A stretch of DNA of 64,000 nucleotides from CAVSWN01 sp963770995 (lineage in GTDB: Bacteria; Acidobacteriota; Vicinamibacteria; Vicinamibacterales; CAVVIG01), in the NCBI GenBank assembly GCA_963770995.1, contig CAVYRS010000001.1:3162001-3226000 (forward strand), in the 5' to 3' direction. The position numbers and the translations under genes were made by a program. The notes below the pieces were generated by a model. It was not told where the DNA came from and searched no databases. It worked only from the letters and a program-made list of their open reading frames with translations. Shown here piece after piece: positions 19,096 to 30,571 of the stretch (within the stretch, counting starts at the first letter, position 1; every line of letters starts with the position of its first letter).

Positions 19096-19440
19096 TCAGT
19101 CTCTTTTCAGCCATTCCACAATCTGTTCGCGCGTCCAGTGATGATCGTCGTTGAGGTGCAGGATGATCGCGTTGAGCGGAAGCCGTTTGTTGCAGCCGAC
19201 TGGACAGCGGCGCCGTACCTGCTCGAGGCAGTCGAACAGGCGATGCATGCGCGGACGAATCGAATGCGCTTCGTGCGGGTCGCGCGGCAGCGCGTAGGCG
19301 CCTTCGTATGCCGCGCCGAGCGCACAGGAGCCGCCGGCCTCCGAGAAGTACTCGCCGAAGGCCTGGGTCGGCCGCCGTTTCGCGCCCTCTTCGATCGCGT
19401 TGGCCAGCTCGATCTGATCGACTCGCGGCACTTGATGCAT
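19096..19440 (-). CDS. Conserved protein of unknown function
   Basis: About 114 residues from ATG 19440, chosen because GGAG stands 6-9 nt upstream (an ATG at 19464 is also possible). The sequence has a recurring layout seen in uncharacterised bacterial proteins. An 'AIEEGAKRRPTQAFGEYF' start is followed by 'GSCALGAAYEGAYAL', a pair of cysteines (RRRCPVGCNKR), and a terminal 'HLNDDHHWTREQIVEWLKR' that looks like a short helix-based domain. There is no signal peptide or membrane segment. I do not recognise a function; the paired cysteines and histidines could bind a metal. Confidence 0.6.
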   Translation of the reverse strand: MHQVPRVDQIELANAIEEGAKRRPTQAFGEYFSEAGGSCALGAAYEGAYALPRDPHEAHSIRPRMHRLFDCLEQVRRRCPVGCNKRLPLNAIILHLNDDHHWTREQIVEWLKRD

Positions 19441-19592
19441 AAAGGCTCCGCTGTTGGTGCCCATTCTACGCTCGCGCCGGGCGCCGCGCATCTGTCCGGA
19501 ACCGAACGCTGTCCATTTGGCCTCGGACGTGCACTAAAATTGAGGTGATCGGCGGGGGAGGCCGTGTGCCACCGCGTCGCGTCCTAAGCCTT

Positions 19593-20246
19593 ATGCGGTT
19601 GATTCCTCTGCTGTTTGCGCTCACGTTGGCCCCGCCGCCGGTCTCGGCGCAGGACACTCGAGCGTCCTCCGCGCAGCCGCCGGCGTCCGCCCCGCAGGAC
19701 AGCACGCAGCAGGCCGGGACCAGGGACTCGGCCCGGACCGAGGACCGGGGACGGACGAACGACCAGGAAACCAAGGACCAGGAACCGGGGCTTCCGGTGT
19801 CCCTCGACAAGATCAAAGACGCGCTCAAGCAGCCGCCCTCCGCCCTCACGCTGCGCTCGCTCGACGAAACCCCGACCTTCCGCATGCAGATCTTCGAGCG
19901 GCAGAAGATCGAGGAACTGCTCGCGACCCTGAACTTCAAAACGTCGCCCGCACCCGGCGGCGGCCTCTACGGTTATGAGATGCAGCGTCAGATGTTTCCC
20001 GCCGTCGACAATCCCCTGCGTCAACCCTATGCCGCCTTCAGCGGGGGGGAGCTGTTGACGATCCTGATCGAAAACCTGGTCGGGCGCTACCTGGCGGGGC
20101 GTGCGATGGACGCGGTCAGTAATGCCGAGCGCGCACGAGCGGAGGCGGCCGCCAAGGAAGAGGTCCGCAACGCCGTCACGCAATACTGCGCGGCGCAGCC
20201 CAACGCTGGAGCCGGGCTGCAGATCTGCGGAACGACCGTTCGCTGA
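19593..20246 (+). CDS. Secreted protein of unknown function with embedded GGACC repeat
   Basis: 217 residues from MRLIPLLFALTLAPPPVSAQ, a clear signal peptide. Residues about 23-65 are low complexity and encoded by a tandem GGACC/GACCAGG-type DNA repeat ('RDSARTEDRGRTNDQETKDQ'). The remainder (about 70-217) has a conserved-looking 'SLDKIKDALKQPPSALTLRS' and a hydrophobic 'FSGGELLTILIENLVGRYL', then an acidic-basic helix and two cysteines near the C-terminus. No family was recognised. It lies 50 bp upstream of, and co-directional with, the gluzincin/propeller protein, so the two may share a transcript and both act in the envelope. Confidence 0.6.
   Translation: MRLIPLLFALTLAPPPVSAQDTRASSAQPPASAPQDSTQQAGTRDSARTEDRGRTNDQETKDQEPGLPVSLDKIKDALKQPPSALTLRSLDETPTFRMQIFERQKIEELLATLNFKTSPAPGGGLYGYEMQRQMFPAVDNPLRQPYAAFSGGELLTILIENLVGRYLAGRAMDAVSNAERARAEAAAKEEVRNAVTQYCAAQPNAGAGLQICGTTVR
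19712..19790. repeat. GGACC/GACCAGGA tandem repeat inside a coding region
   Basis: Units such as GGGACCAGGGAC, CGGACCGAGGACC and AAGGACCAGGAACC occur in frame. They resemble the right arm of the intergenic hairpin at 9.12-9.26 kb. Confidence 0.55.
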
Positions 20247-20296
20247 GCCCGATTCGACGCCCTCCGGCGCAGCTCTTGCACAGTCGAGGCAACACC

Positions 20297-23200
20297 ATGG
20301 TCAGCAGTATTTTTCGCAGGCTCGTCCCATTCGCTACGGCCGCGCTGATGGTCGCCCTCGAATCGACCGCGTCGGCGCAATATTTCGGCCGCAACAAGGT
20401 TCAATTCAAAGACCTCGATTTCGAGGTCATGAAAACCGAACACTTCGACATCTATTTCTATCCGGAAGAGCGTGAAGGGATCGACATCGCCGCGCGCATG
20501 GCCGAACGCTGGCTCGTGCGCCTCGAGCGCCTGATGTCGCATCAACTCCGCGGTCGTCAACCGCTCGTGCTGTACGCATCGCATCCGGATTTCGAGCAGA
20601 CCAACACCATCCAGGGCGAGCTCGGCGAGGGGACGGGCGGCGTCACCGAATCGCTGCGGCGCCGCATCGTGCTGCCGCTCGGTGGACCGCTCGCCGATAC
20701 GGATCACGTCATCGGCCACGAGCTCGTCCACGCGTTTCAGTACGACATGACCACGGGGCCGAACATGGCGCCGGGACAGACGGGCGCCAGCCGGTTGCCG
20801 CTGTGGTTCATCGAAGGCATGGCCGAGTACCTGTCGATCGGTCCGATCGATCCAAACACCGCGATGTGGCTGCGTGACGCGGCGCGGCCGGCGCCGGATG
20901 GAAAGAACGCCGGCAAGGACTCGCTGCCCACAATCAAAGATCTGGACGATCCGAAGTACTTCCCCTACCGCTGGGGACAGGCGTTCTGGTCGTTCGTCGC
21001 CGGCACGTACGGCGACGATGTGATCCGCCGGATGCTGACGCTGGGCTCGGCAATCGGTGACACGGACGAGGCGATCGAACGCGTGCTCGGCATCCGGAGC
21101 AAGGAACTCACGGAGAACTGGCACGCCGCGATTCGCAAGACGTACGAGCCGACGTTCGCGTCCACCACGCCTCCCAGCCAGGTCGGGCGCCGCGTGGTCG
21201 AAGCCAAAGGACTCGCGGGCGATTTGAACGTGGGCCCCGCGATCAGCCCGAACGGCCGGTGGCTCGCGTTCCTGTCCACACGCAGCGTCTTTTCCATCGA
21301 TCTCTTCGTCGCCGACGTGGATTCCGGGAAGATCATCCGAAAGCTGACGAGCACGGCCACCGATCCGCACTTCTCGAGCATCCAGTTCATCTACTCCGCC
21401 GGCGCGTGGGACGCGGCGAGCCAGCAGATCGCGATCGCCACCGTCGCAGCGGGGAAACCGACGCTCGCCATTTTCGATGTCGCGAGCGGCGACAAGCGGC
21501 GCGAAGTCGCCATCGCCGAGCTCGACGAGATTTTCAATCCGACGTGGTCGCCTGACGGCAAGGCGATCTGCTTCACGGGCATGACACGCGGCCTGACCGA
21601 CTTGTTCATCTACGATCTCGACGCGGGCAAGCTCCGGCGGCTCACCAACGATCCGTACGCCGATCTGCAGCCGGCCTGGTCGCCCGACGGCAAGCGGATC
21701 GCCTTCGCCACGGATCGCTTCTCCAGCGACCTGAAGACACTCGCCATCGGGCAGTACCGGCTCGCGCTGATCGACCCCGAGAGCTCCGCGATCGAACAGG
21801 TGCGCGCGTTCACGAACGGCAAGAACATCAATCCGCAGTGGAGCGCCGACAGCCGATCGCTCTTCTTCATCTCCGATCGCGACGGCATTTCCAACCTGTA
21901 TCGCGTCGCGGTCGATTCCGGCGATGTGGCGCAGTTGACGCGCGTCGCCACGGGGTTGAGCGGCATCACCGCCTCGAGCCCGACAATGTCGGTGGCCTCG
22001 AAGACCGACGTGGCGGCCTTCACCGTCTACGAGCAGGGGAAGTACGACATCTACGTGACCTCGGAGCCCATGGGATCCGCGCGCGGCCTGACCGCGGCGA
22101 TTGAGGAGGGCGCGGCAAGTCGCGCCGGCGAGCTGCCGCCGCTCGACCGCCGTCCGAGCCAGGTGTCCGCGCTGCTGGCCGACGCCAGCTTGGGTTTGCC
22201 GCCGGAGGAAGCACCGGCGACATACGAGGTGAAGGACTACAAGCCGAAGCTGACCCTCGAGGGTCTGGCGCAGCCGACGATCGCGGTCGGCGCCTCGCGG
22301 TTCGGCGCGGCGGTCGGCGGCGGCATCGCCCTGCAGTTCGGCGACATGCTCGGCGACCACATCCTCGCCACGGCGGTGCAGCTGAATTCCGGCTACCGCA
22401 ACAGCTTCAGTCCGAAGGACATCGCCGCGCAGGCGATCTACTACAACCAGGCCAATCGCTGGAACTGGGGCGTGCTGGGCGGCCAGGTTCCGTATCTGAG
22501 CGGCGGGTTCCAGTCGACCGTCGGCCGGCTGGGCGGCGAGCTCGTTCAGATCGACGAAGCGCTCATCTTCCGCCAGACGGAGCAGAGCGCGGCGGGCATC
22601 GTCGCGTATCCCTTCGATCGGTCGCGGCGCGTCGAGTTCCAGGGCGGCGTGACGCGGATCATGTTCGATCAGATCGTCGAAACGTCGGTGATCTCGCTGC
22701 GAACGGGCGAGCTCCTTGGCGTCGAGAGCAACGAAACGTCGATTGCCAACCCGCTGTCGATGGCGACGGCATCTGCGGCGTACGTGTACGACACGTCGAA
22801 CTACGGCGCCACGAGTCCGGTTCAGGGCCAGCGCTATCGCTTCGAGGCCTCGCCGACGTTCGGCTCTGTGCGGTACACGAGCCTGCTCGCCGACTACCGC
22901 CGCTACTTCATGCCGGCCTCGTTCTACACGTTCGCTGTCCGCGGCATGCATTACGGGCGGTTCGGTTCGGGCAGCGAGGACACGCGGCTGTTCCCGCTGT
23001 TCATCGGCTACCCGAATCTCGTGCGCGGCTACGACGTCGGCACCTTCGAGTCGCGCGACTGCGTGCAGACCGCCAACAGCGAGTGCCCCGCGTTTGACCG
23101 CCTCGTCGGCAGCCGCGTGCTGGTCGGCAACGTCGAGTTCCGGTTCCCGCTGCTCCGGCCCTTCGGCGCGTCGCAGCGGATGTACGGACCGGTGCCGATC

Positions 23201-23449
23201 GAAGTCGCGCTGTTCGCCGACGGCGGCATCGCGTGGAATTCGCTCAACGCCAGGCCGGCGGCGGGCACCAACGTGTTCACCTCGGCGACGCCTCACCCGT
23301 TCGACTTCAACGACGCCGTCGCCAGCGCCGGACTCGCGCTGCGCGTCAATCTGTTTGGCTTCGCCGTGGGCGAGTTCGCCTTCTCGCACCCGTTCCAGCG
23401 TCCGGGGCGGGGGATGGTGTTTCAGTTCAATCTCGCGCCGGGATTCTGA
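20297..23449 (+). CDS. Secreted gluzincin-like peptidase with PD40 propeller and surface-antigen barrel
   Basis: About 1050 residues. A signal peptide ends near STASAQ. Residues about 30-290 hold a metallopeptidase-like domain with HELVH and a downstream 'PLWFIEGMAEYLS' glutamate, the HExxH...E pattern of gluzincins. Residues about 300-600 are PD40/WD40-like blades (repeats such as 'FNPTWSPDGKAICFTG', 'LQPAWSPDGKRIAFAT', 'INPQWSADSRSLFFIS'). The last 350 residues look like a BamA-type surface-antigen barrel, with 'FPLFIGYPNLVRGYDVG', 'RVLVGNVEFRFPLLRPFG' and the terminal aromatic FQFNLAPGF. It is probably outer-membrane anchored with the peptidase and propeller in the periplasm or outside. 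Substrate and proteolytic activity are unproven. The gene is intact. Confidence 0.8.
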   Translation: MVSSIFRRLVPFATAALMVALESTASAQYFGRNKVQFKDLDFEVMKTEHFDIYFYPEEREGIDIAARMAERWLVRLERLMSHQLRGRQPLVLYASHPDFEQTNTIQGELGEGTGGVTESLRRRIVLPLGGPLADTDHVIGHELVHAFQYDMTTGPNMAPGQTGASRLPLWFIEGMAEYLSIGPIDPNTAMWLRDAARPAPDGKNAGKDSLPTIKDLDDPKYFPYRWGQAFWSFVAGTYGDDVIRRMLTLGSAIGDTDEAIERVLGIRSKELTENWHAAIRKTYEPTFASTTPPSQVGRRVVEAKGLAGDLNVGPAISPNGRWLAFLSTRSVFSIDLFVADVDSGKIIRKLTSTATDPHFSSIQFIYSAGAWDAASQQIAIATVAAGKPTLAIFDVASGDKRREVAIAELDEIFNPTWSPDGKAICFTGMTRGLTDLFIYDLDAGKLRRLTNDPYADLQPAWSPDGKRIAFATDRFSSDLKTLAIGQYRLALIDPESSAIEQVRAFTNGKNINPQWSADSRSLFFISDRDGISNLYRVAVDSGDVAQLTRVATGLSGITASSPTMSVASKTDVAAFTVYEQGKYDIYVTSEPMGSARGLTAAIEEGAASRAGELPPLDRRPSQVSALLADASLGLPPEEAPATYEVKDYKPKLTLEGLAQPTIAVGASRFGAAVGGGIALQFGDMLGDHILATAVQLNSGYRNSFSPKDIAAQAIYYNQANRWNWGVLGGQVPYLSGGFQSTVGRLGGELVQIDEALIFRQTEQSAAGIVAYPFDRSRRVEFQGGVTRIMFDQIVETSVISLRTGELLGVESNETSIANPLSMATASAAYVYDTSNYGATSPVQGQRYRFEASPTFGSVRYTSLLADYRRYFMPASFYTFAVRGMHYGRFGSGSEDTRLFPLFIGYPNLVRGYDVGTFESRDCVQTANSECPAFDRLVGSRVLVGNVEFRFPLLRPFGASQRMYGPVPIEVALFADGGIAWNSLNARPAAGTNVFTSATPHPFDFNDAVASAGLALRVNLFGFAVGEFAFSHPFQRPGRGMVFQFNLAPGF

Positions 23450-23478
23450 CGCCCGACATGGCTGCGTGTGACGCTCGA

Positions 23479-23571
23479 CATGGCTGATCGCTGATGGCTG
23501 ATGGCATAGGGCCGATGGACGGTCCATCGACCATGTGCCATTAGCCATTAGCCATTAGCCATCAGCCATGT
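23479..23571. repeat. Hairpin of TGGCTGATGGC / GCCATTAGCC units
   Basis: Left units TGGCTGATCGCTGATGGCTGATGGC face right units GCCATTAGCCATTAGCCATTAGCC and ATCAGCCATG. The apex is a palindrome, CGATGGACGGTCCATCG. It lies between the gluzincin gene and the second ArsR-methyltransferase gene. Confidence 0.7.
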
Positions 23572-23586
23572 CTCCGTGCTATCCTT

Positions 23587-23606
23587 CCATCCGGCTTGAC
23601 GGATGG
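23587..23606. promoter_or_regulatory. Candidate operator (CCATCCG-N6-CGGATGG) over the ArsR-methyltransferase start
   Basis: A perfect 7-bp inverted repeat overlaps the start codon at 23603, and a -10-like TATCCT lies just upstream (23580-23585). The placement suggests autorepression. The sequence differs from the palindrome of the metH-side paralog. Confidence 0.35.
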
Positions 23607-24574
23607 TTGTTGTCGCCTCTTCAATCCTTGACCACCTCTCGGCGCTGTCGGATCCCACGCGGAGCCGTCTGCTCCTGGTGCTCGACCGGCACGAGCTGAC
23701 GGTCTCCGAGCTGTGCGGCGTGCTGCAGCTGCCGCAGTCGACGGTGAGCCGGCACCTGAAGGCCCTGGCCGACGCGGGCTGGATTGGGCTGCGCGCGGAG
23801 GGGACGCGCAATCTCTACACGCTCTCTCGCGACGACCTCGACGCCTCGGCGCGGCGGCTGTGGCTGCTCGTGCGCGAACAGATGGGGGCGACGCCCGCGG
23901 CCGCACAGGACCAGCGGCGCCTGCAGACGGCTCTGGCGGCGCGGCGCACGGCGTCGCAGGAGTTCTTTGCTTCGTCAGCGGGCCAATGGGATCGGCTGCG
24001 CGACGAGCTGTTCGGCGACCGCTTTCATCTCGCCGCGTTGGCAGCGCTCTCCGAACCGGAATGGACGGTTGGCGACCTCGGCTGCGGCACGGGCCGCGGC
24101 AGCGAGGCGCTCGCGCCGTTCGTGTCGCGCGTCATCGCGGTCGACGCATCGGCGGCCATGCTGCACGCGGCGAAAAAGCGGCTGCAGGCGTTCGACAACG
24201 TCGAGCTCCGCCGCGGCGACCTCGAGGCCCTCCCGATAGACGAAGGGCTGCTGGATGCCGCGACGCTGATGGTCGTGCTGCACCACGTCACCGAGCCGGC
24301 GCGCGCGCTGGCGGAAGTGGCGCGGGTTCTCAAGCCGGGCGGCCGCGTGCTCCTCGTCGACATGCTGCCGCACGACCGGGAGCACTACCGCCAGCAGATG
24401 GGTCACGTCTGGATGGGATTTGCGGAGGAACAGATTCAACGCTTGCTCGGCGAGGCCGGCTTCACGAACGTTCGCGTGGTGCCGCTCGCGCCGGACGCGA
24501 AAGTCAAAGGGCCGGGATTGTTTGTAGCGACATCAACAAAGCCACGAAAACACGAAAACACGAAATCTCATTAG
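23603..24574 (+). CDS. ArsR-type winged helix fused to SAM methyltransferase, beside ahcY
   Basis: 323 residues. Residues 1-95 form a winged helix ('LDHLSALSDPTRSRLLLVLD', 'LCGVLQLPQSTVSRHLKALA'). Residues about 140-310 form a class I methyltransferase ('VGDLGCGTGRGSEALAPFVS', 'VIAVDASAAMLHAAKKRLQ', 'AATLMVVLHHVTEPARALAE', 'PGGRVLLVDMLPHD'). It shares this layout with the gene next to metH, and lies 57 bp upstream of ahcY in the same direction, which points to control of the SAM/SAH cycle (inference). The C-terminal residues 'TKPRKHENTKSH' are encoded by a CACGAAAA hairpin, exactly as in the paralog. No catalytic target is known. Confidence 0.82.
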   Translation: MVVVASSILDHLSALSDPTRSRLLLVLDRHELTVSELCGVLQLPQSTVSRHLKALADAGWIGLRAEGTRNLYTLSRDDLDASARRLWLLVREQMGATPAAAQDQRRLQTALAARRTASQEFFASSAGQWDRLRDELFGDRFHLAALAALSEPEWTVGDLGCGTGRGSEALAPFVSRVIAVDASAAMLHAAKKRLQAFDNVELRRGDLEALPIDEGLLDAATLMVVLHHVTEPARALAEVARVLKPGGRVLLVDMLPHDREHYRQQMGHVWMGFAEEQIQRLLGEAGFTNVRVVPLAPDAKVKGPGLFVATSTKPRKHENTKSH

Positions 24575-24610
24575 TGGTTGTTCTCTTTCGTGCTTTCGTG
24601 CTTTCGTGGC
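24541..24610. repeat. Hairpin of CACGAAAA / TTTCGTGC units (copy 2)
   Basis: GCCACGAAAACACGAAAACACGAAA is opposed by CTTTCGTGCTTTCGTGCTTTCGTGGC. It sits between the ArsR-methyltransferase stop and ahcY and would form a long stem in the shared transcript. Confidence 0.7.
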
Positions 24611-24631
24611 GGATCAAGCTGAGGAGATGAA

Positions 24632-26131
<1,500 letters not shown>

Positions 26132-26133
26132 CC

Positions 26134-28873
26134 TTAGCGGGTCAGGCGGCGCCGGACCTCTTCGACAAAGTTGGGGACGAACGTGAAGTGTCCCCGAGTA
26201 TCGGGTGGTTCCGGCGCCTCGGCCGGCATCAGCACGGCGAAGCGGGTGCCGTCCGGTGCGATGTCGAAGTTCGCGGTCATTCCGGTGTTCGCGATCCGCC
26301 GCTCGGACCACACGCGTGGGGGCTCCGCGTCAAAGGCGTCGCCTGTTGCCGGAATACGTGACCGCCATGATTCGCTGTTCCGGCGTTCGATAGAACAGCG
26401 TTTTTCCATCGCGCGCCCACGCCGGCATCATCCCGCCACCGCTCGAAATGACCCGCTTCGTGCGCTTGTCCGGGAACGCGCGCACGTACACTTCGTACAC
26501 GCCTGATTCAGCGGACGTGTACGCCAACCAGCGGCCATCAGGAGAGAACGCCGCGGTCGCGGCGCCAGAGGGCAGGTCCACGAACAGTTCCGAATTCCCG
26601 GCGAGCGGATCCGTGGCGCTGTTTCGTATAGCCGCCGTTCTAATAGACCACTTGCCATCAGCCGCCCGTTCGGAGAAGGCCAATGTCTGTCCGTCGGGTG
26701 TGAACGACAGCGGCGCAAGAGTTCCCTGCTTCCCCGCCGCCATCAGAACCTTGGGTCGTTGGGCCCCGTCGGCAGGACCCCAGAACAAGCCGCCCGGACC
26801 CGAAAACACGATGTAGCGCCCATCCGGACTCCACACCGGATAGACCTGCTGGCCGGGCCCCTCCGTAATTCGTGTTTTCGTGCCCGTGCGCCAGGCGTAC
26901 ACCCAGACGCCCGTGTTCGATCCATCGGGAAGCGAAACCGCGAGCCGCTCGCCGTCCGGGGACACCCGCGGATAGGTGTACATGCCCGGCTCTCCGAGAA
27001 GCGGCTGCAGCGTGCCGGCGCTGTCGAGCCAGTGAATCGTCTTGAGTCCGAGGGTCGCGCCCCGGTGGTACACGAGGCTTCCGCTTCTCGACAGATCGAG
27101 CTGCACGCCGCCGAAATATTGTTCGTTGGAGACCTCGTCCAAAACGGGCACCGGCTCGCCGCGAGCCATCAGCTGGTTCACGTCGAAGGGCGCCGCGTAC
27201 AACGTCCCCTTCCTGACGAACGTCAAATAGCCGCTCGACAAGTAGCGGGGACTCATCCCGGCCTCCGCGAACAGGACCCGATGTTCCGTCGGAGGGCCGC
27301 TATCGCCGAACGACACGACAGCCACGCCGCTGTTCGCGAAATTGCCTGGCGAGGAATTCACGGTAAACAAGACCCGGTTGTGACCCGGCAGCACCTGCGG
27401 CCATCGATGGCTGCGTTCGTCGCCTGCGAATTTCGTAATTGGTGCCGGAGTCCCGCCTTCCGCCGGAATTCGAACGAGAGCGCTTTGATTGTCGAGGGCG
27501 GCAACGACGAACGAGCCGTCCTCGCTCCAACTCGCTCCACGGCCGGCGGAGGCGTCGCACAAGCTCACGAGCTGCCCTCCGTCGACGCGGACCTTCTTCA
27601 GTTTGCCGGCCGCGAAGAATCCGATCCAGCGGCCGTCCGGCGAGAAGAACGGACTGTAGGCGTCCTCGGTTCCTGGTAATTCGGTGCGGTCCGGCTGGTC
27701 CAGGAGCTTCGTGAGCAGCCGCGTTCGTTCGTCGGCTCGCTTCGAGACGTATACGAGGCGCGTGCCGTCGGGGGACAGGATGACCGTCGGGCCAATCGAT
27801 TCGAGCGATACATCCGAGCCAAGATCGAGATCGACGCGAAGCCCCGATTGTTGGGGCGGCGCGATCGATCGAACCGCGCGTGACCAACTCCACCAGCCTG
27901 CTGCTGCCACGACGGCCAGCAACGCCGCGGCAAGCTGCCACGCACGTTCGCGGCGCCGGCCCGATTTCTGCGCCGAGACAGCCGGCTCGGGTTTGCCTTC
28001 GAGCGCGTCGGCAATCTCCAGCCGCGCGTCAGCGATATCCGCGAGCCGCCGCCGCGGATCCTTCTCCAGACACCGCCGCAGCAGCCGGCGAAGCGGCGCC
28101 GGCGTTTCAGGCGCCAACTCCGCGAACAACGGCGCGTCTTTCACGACCGCCGCAATCGTCGCCACCACTTCGTCGCCGCCGCCGAATGGACGCCGTCCGG
28201 TCAGCATCTCGAACAGGACGACGCCAAAGGCCCAGATGTCGGCGCGCTTGTCCACGGCTTTTCCAAGGGCCTGCTCGGGCGCCATGTAGGCCGCGGTTCC
28301 GAGGATGATGCCCCCCTGCGTGGCATGCACGGACAGCGTCGGCGACGTCGTCGCCGCGATCGACGATGGCGGTGGATCGAGCGTCTTCGCGAGACCGAAG
28401 TCGAGCACCTTCACGACGCCATCGCCGCGCACCTTGATGTTTGCGGGCTTCAGGTCGCGGTGCACGATGCCGTGGTCGTGGGCCGCCGCCAGCGCATCGG
28501 CAATCTGCGTCGCGATAGACAAGGCCTCGGCGAAGGGGACCGGTCCCAGGCCGATCCGATCCGCGAGCGTCGGGCCCTCGACCAGTTCCATGACGATGCA
28601 GGAGGACGCCTCCCGCCCTTCCCGCCCCTCCTGCCCCTCCAGCCCATAGATCTGCGCGATGTGGGGATGATTCAGCGCTGCGAGCATCTGCGCTTCGCGC
28701 TCGAATCGCATCAGACGGTCGGCGTCGGTCGCGAGCGATTCCGGCAGGACCTTGATCGCGACCGTGCGATTCAGCTTCGCGTCGCGCGCGCGATAGACCT
28801 CGCCCATTCCGCCGGCACCGATCGGCGCGACGATCTCGTATGGGCCCAGGCGGGTGCCTGGCGCGAGACTCAT
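26134..28873 (-). CDS. Ser/Thr protein kinase with PD40 propeller sensor, one frameshift near C-terminus
   Basis: About 910 residues in total. Residues 1-290 are a Pkn2-type kinase: GAGGMGEVY loop, AIKVLPE lysine, HRDLKPANIKV catalytic loop, 'LDFGLAKTL', 'GTAAYMAPEQALGK'. One transmembrane helix follows ('LAAALLAVVAAAGWW', about residue 310-330), then a TolB/PD40 propeller outside the cytoplasm ('YSPFFSPDGRWIGFF', 'VYPVWSPDGRYIVFSG'). At about 26345 one extra base (AACAGGCGAC) shifts the frame. The remaining roughly 70 residues to the stop at 26134 ('DAEPPRVWSERRIANTGM', 'HFTFVPNFVEEVRRRL') match the usual family C-terminus. A repeat-encoded GLEGQEGREGREA insert lies in the kinase N-lobe. Targets are unknown. 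Confidence 0.85.
28611..28646. repeat. CCTCCCGCCCTTCC tandem repeat inside a kinase gene
   Basis: Units CCCGCCCTTCC / CCCGCCCCTCC / CTGCCCCTCC encode GLEGQEGREGREA in the kinase N-lobe. The DNA and peptide closely resemble the insert in metH, an unrelated gene. Confidence 0.6.
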
Positions 28874-28885
28874 TGGAGTATGCGG

Positions 28886-28891
28886 ATTATA
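28886..28891 (-). promoter_or_regulatory. -10 box TATAAT of the PD40 kinase gene
   Basis: A consensus TATAAT on the minus strand lies 12 nt before the kinase ATG (28873), implying a 5-7 nt leader. No clear -35 box was seen. Confidence 0.45.
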
Positions 28892-28907
28892 GTGCCCGCG
28901 TGACGGG

Positions 28908-30509
28908 TCAGCGCGACCGCGGCGAGAACGTCCTCAAGCTTTTGAGAAATGCGACGAGGGCGTCCTGATCGGCGGCCGGCCGCGCCTTGAACGCGTCGCG
29001 CGCGTCCTGCGCCTCGCTTCGACCGGCAGCGCCCGGCGGGTGACGTGCGTCTTCACCGTGGAGGAGGATCGCTTCGCGCAGCGTACCGGCCCGGTTGTCG
29101 TGCAGCCAGGGCCCGGTGTTGCCCACACCCCAGAGCTCGGCGGTCAGGAATGTGTCGGCGGGGATCATCACGGGCTTCCCCTCGTACTTCAGGGTGTCAC
29201 CGTCGGCCGTACCCGACTCGTCGGGGCCAACGGGGTCCGCGAGCACGCGTCCCATCGCGTGCCGTTTCAGATCGCCGTACAGGCGAATCGTGGCGCCGCC
29301 GCCGGCGCGGCGCTCCGCACGCGGCGGCAGCGCGTCGCGAAGGACGTCGAAGGCGAACGGACGCTTCGGGTCGTAGCCGGGATCACGCGCGGCGAGCGCC
29401 TTGTCGTAGTAATTCCCGTTGCCGCGCAGCGTTGGCTCCTCGAAGCGCGTGTTGTCCAGGCGCATCTCCGGCGTGTGGCACATCGCGCAGCCGATGGCCG
29501 CGAACGCCGCCCGACCCGCCTCGATCTGCGCGGTTTGCGCAGCCGTGGGGGCTTTGACGAATCCGAGCGCGGCGAGCCGGGTGAAGCTGGTGGGCGTTTC
29601 CAGAGCGGCCGTGTAGACGGTGATCGCCGTGACGTCGCCAACCGAGAGCTCGCGATCGACGCCGTCGCCGTCGAGATCCGGCTTCTTGTCGCCGCCCGGC
29701 GCCTTCCAGCCCTGCTCCTCCGCGAGCATCCCCATGCCGAATGTGGCCGCGGCGACCGTGATGGTGCGGATGATCGGCGCGTCGCCTTTCCACCCCATCG
29801 GGCGCACGACGAGATCCGGGTCGATGCCGACCACCCGCGACACGTCGAACGCAATTTGACCATCTGCGGCGGCCGTCGCCGCGATCGTGCCGAAGCTGGT
29901 GCCTTTCGAACTCAGTTCGCGCGTCACTGCCGTGCCCGGCGCCGCCTTGGCCTTCGCCGCCGCCGCGTCGCGTGCGGCCTGCAGCTCCTCGGTCATTTCC
30001 TGCGCCAGCAGCTGAAGGATGCCGTCGCCGTGCGACGAGGTGACCGACCGCACGTTGAACGGCGCCAGCCCCTTCCCGGCCACGTCCCGCGCGACGCTGC
30101 TGTGCGCGAGGCCGGCGGACGCCACGGCGGGCGCGTTGTGACACTCGGCGCAGCCCTGAGCCGTCGGGCCCTTCGGGCCGATTGGTTCGAAGCGCGCGAC
30201 CCGGCTGCCGTCCGGGCGGACGGCGACGCCGACGCCGTCGAGGCCGTTGAACGAGGTGTGGAACAGCAAACGCCCGGCCTCGAACAGCCGGTCGAACGTG
30301 TAGCGTCCCGCCGCGATGTCCGAGGACTCGACGTGTGCGGCCAAGGGAAACGCGGGACGTTCCGCGAGATCGATCTCGGGAGGGCGCTGCGGCGTCTTTT
30401 GACTCGGCGGAGGCGCGGTTTGACCACCGGTGCCGACGGATCCGGCGAAAACGAGCGCTCCGGCAAGCGCAGCCAGCCGGCAGCAAGGCGCGAACATCGT
30501 ATGGGCCAT
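28908..30509 (-). CDS. Di-haem oxidoreductase (putative peroxidase/thiol oxidoreductase)
   Basis: 533 residues with a signal peptide (about 1-29) and two c-type haem motifs: CAECH at residues 120-124 and CAMCH in the middle third. The layout ('LFEAGRLLFHTSFNGLDGVG' then a distal 'AIGCAMCHTPEMRL' cytochrome c module and a C-terminal 'LWGVGNTGPWLHDNRAGTL') fits the di-haem oxidoreductase (DHOR) family, distantly related to MauG and cytochrome c peroxidases. It would act in the periplasm; the substrate is not known. The two neighbours, a kinase and a GntR regulator, are not obviously linked to it. Confidence 0.8.
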   Translation of the reverse strand: MAHTMFAPCCRLAALAGALVFAGSVGTGGQTAPPPSQKTPQRPPEIDLAERPAFPLAAHVESSDIAAGRYTFDRLFEAGRLLFHTSFNGLDGVGVAVRPDGSRVARFEPIGPKGPTAQGCAECHNAPAVASAGLAHSSVARDVAGKGLAPFNVRSVTSSHGDGILQLLAQEMTEELQAARDAAAAKAKAAPGTAVTRELSSKGTSFGTIAATAAADGQIAFDVSRVVGIDPDLVVRPMGWKGDAPIIRTITVAAATFGMGMLAEEQGWKAPGGDKKPDLDGDGVDRELSVGDVTAITVYTAALETPTSFTRLAALGFVKAPTAAQTAQIEAGRAAFAAIGCAMCHTPEMRLDNTRFEEPTLRGNGNYYDKALAARDPGYDPKRPFAFDVLRDALPPRAERRAGGGATIRLYGDLKRHAMGRVLADPVGPDESGTADGDTLKYEGKPVMIPADTFLTAELWGVGNTGPWLHDNRAGTLREAILLHGEDARHPPGAAGRSEAQDARDAFKARPAADQDALVAFLKSLRTFSPRSR

Positions 30510-30571
30510 GGGAGGTGTGGGCCGCTTGTATCACGCGGGCGCATGGACCGCAAGCGCACCCGGGAACGCAG

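Noticed and set aside
20087..23548. Minus-strand open frame of 1153 codons
   Set aside because: It is the antisense of the gluzincin/propeller gene. Its composition (Arg, Ala, Val, Asp, His rich, no domains) is what high-GC antisense DNA gives. Similar shadows at 13874-15898, 24614-26311, 29040-30710 and 896-2122 were rejected for the same reason.
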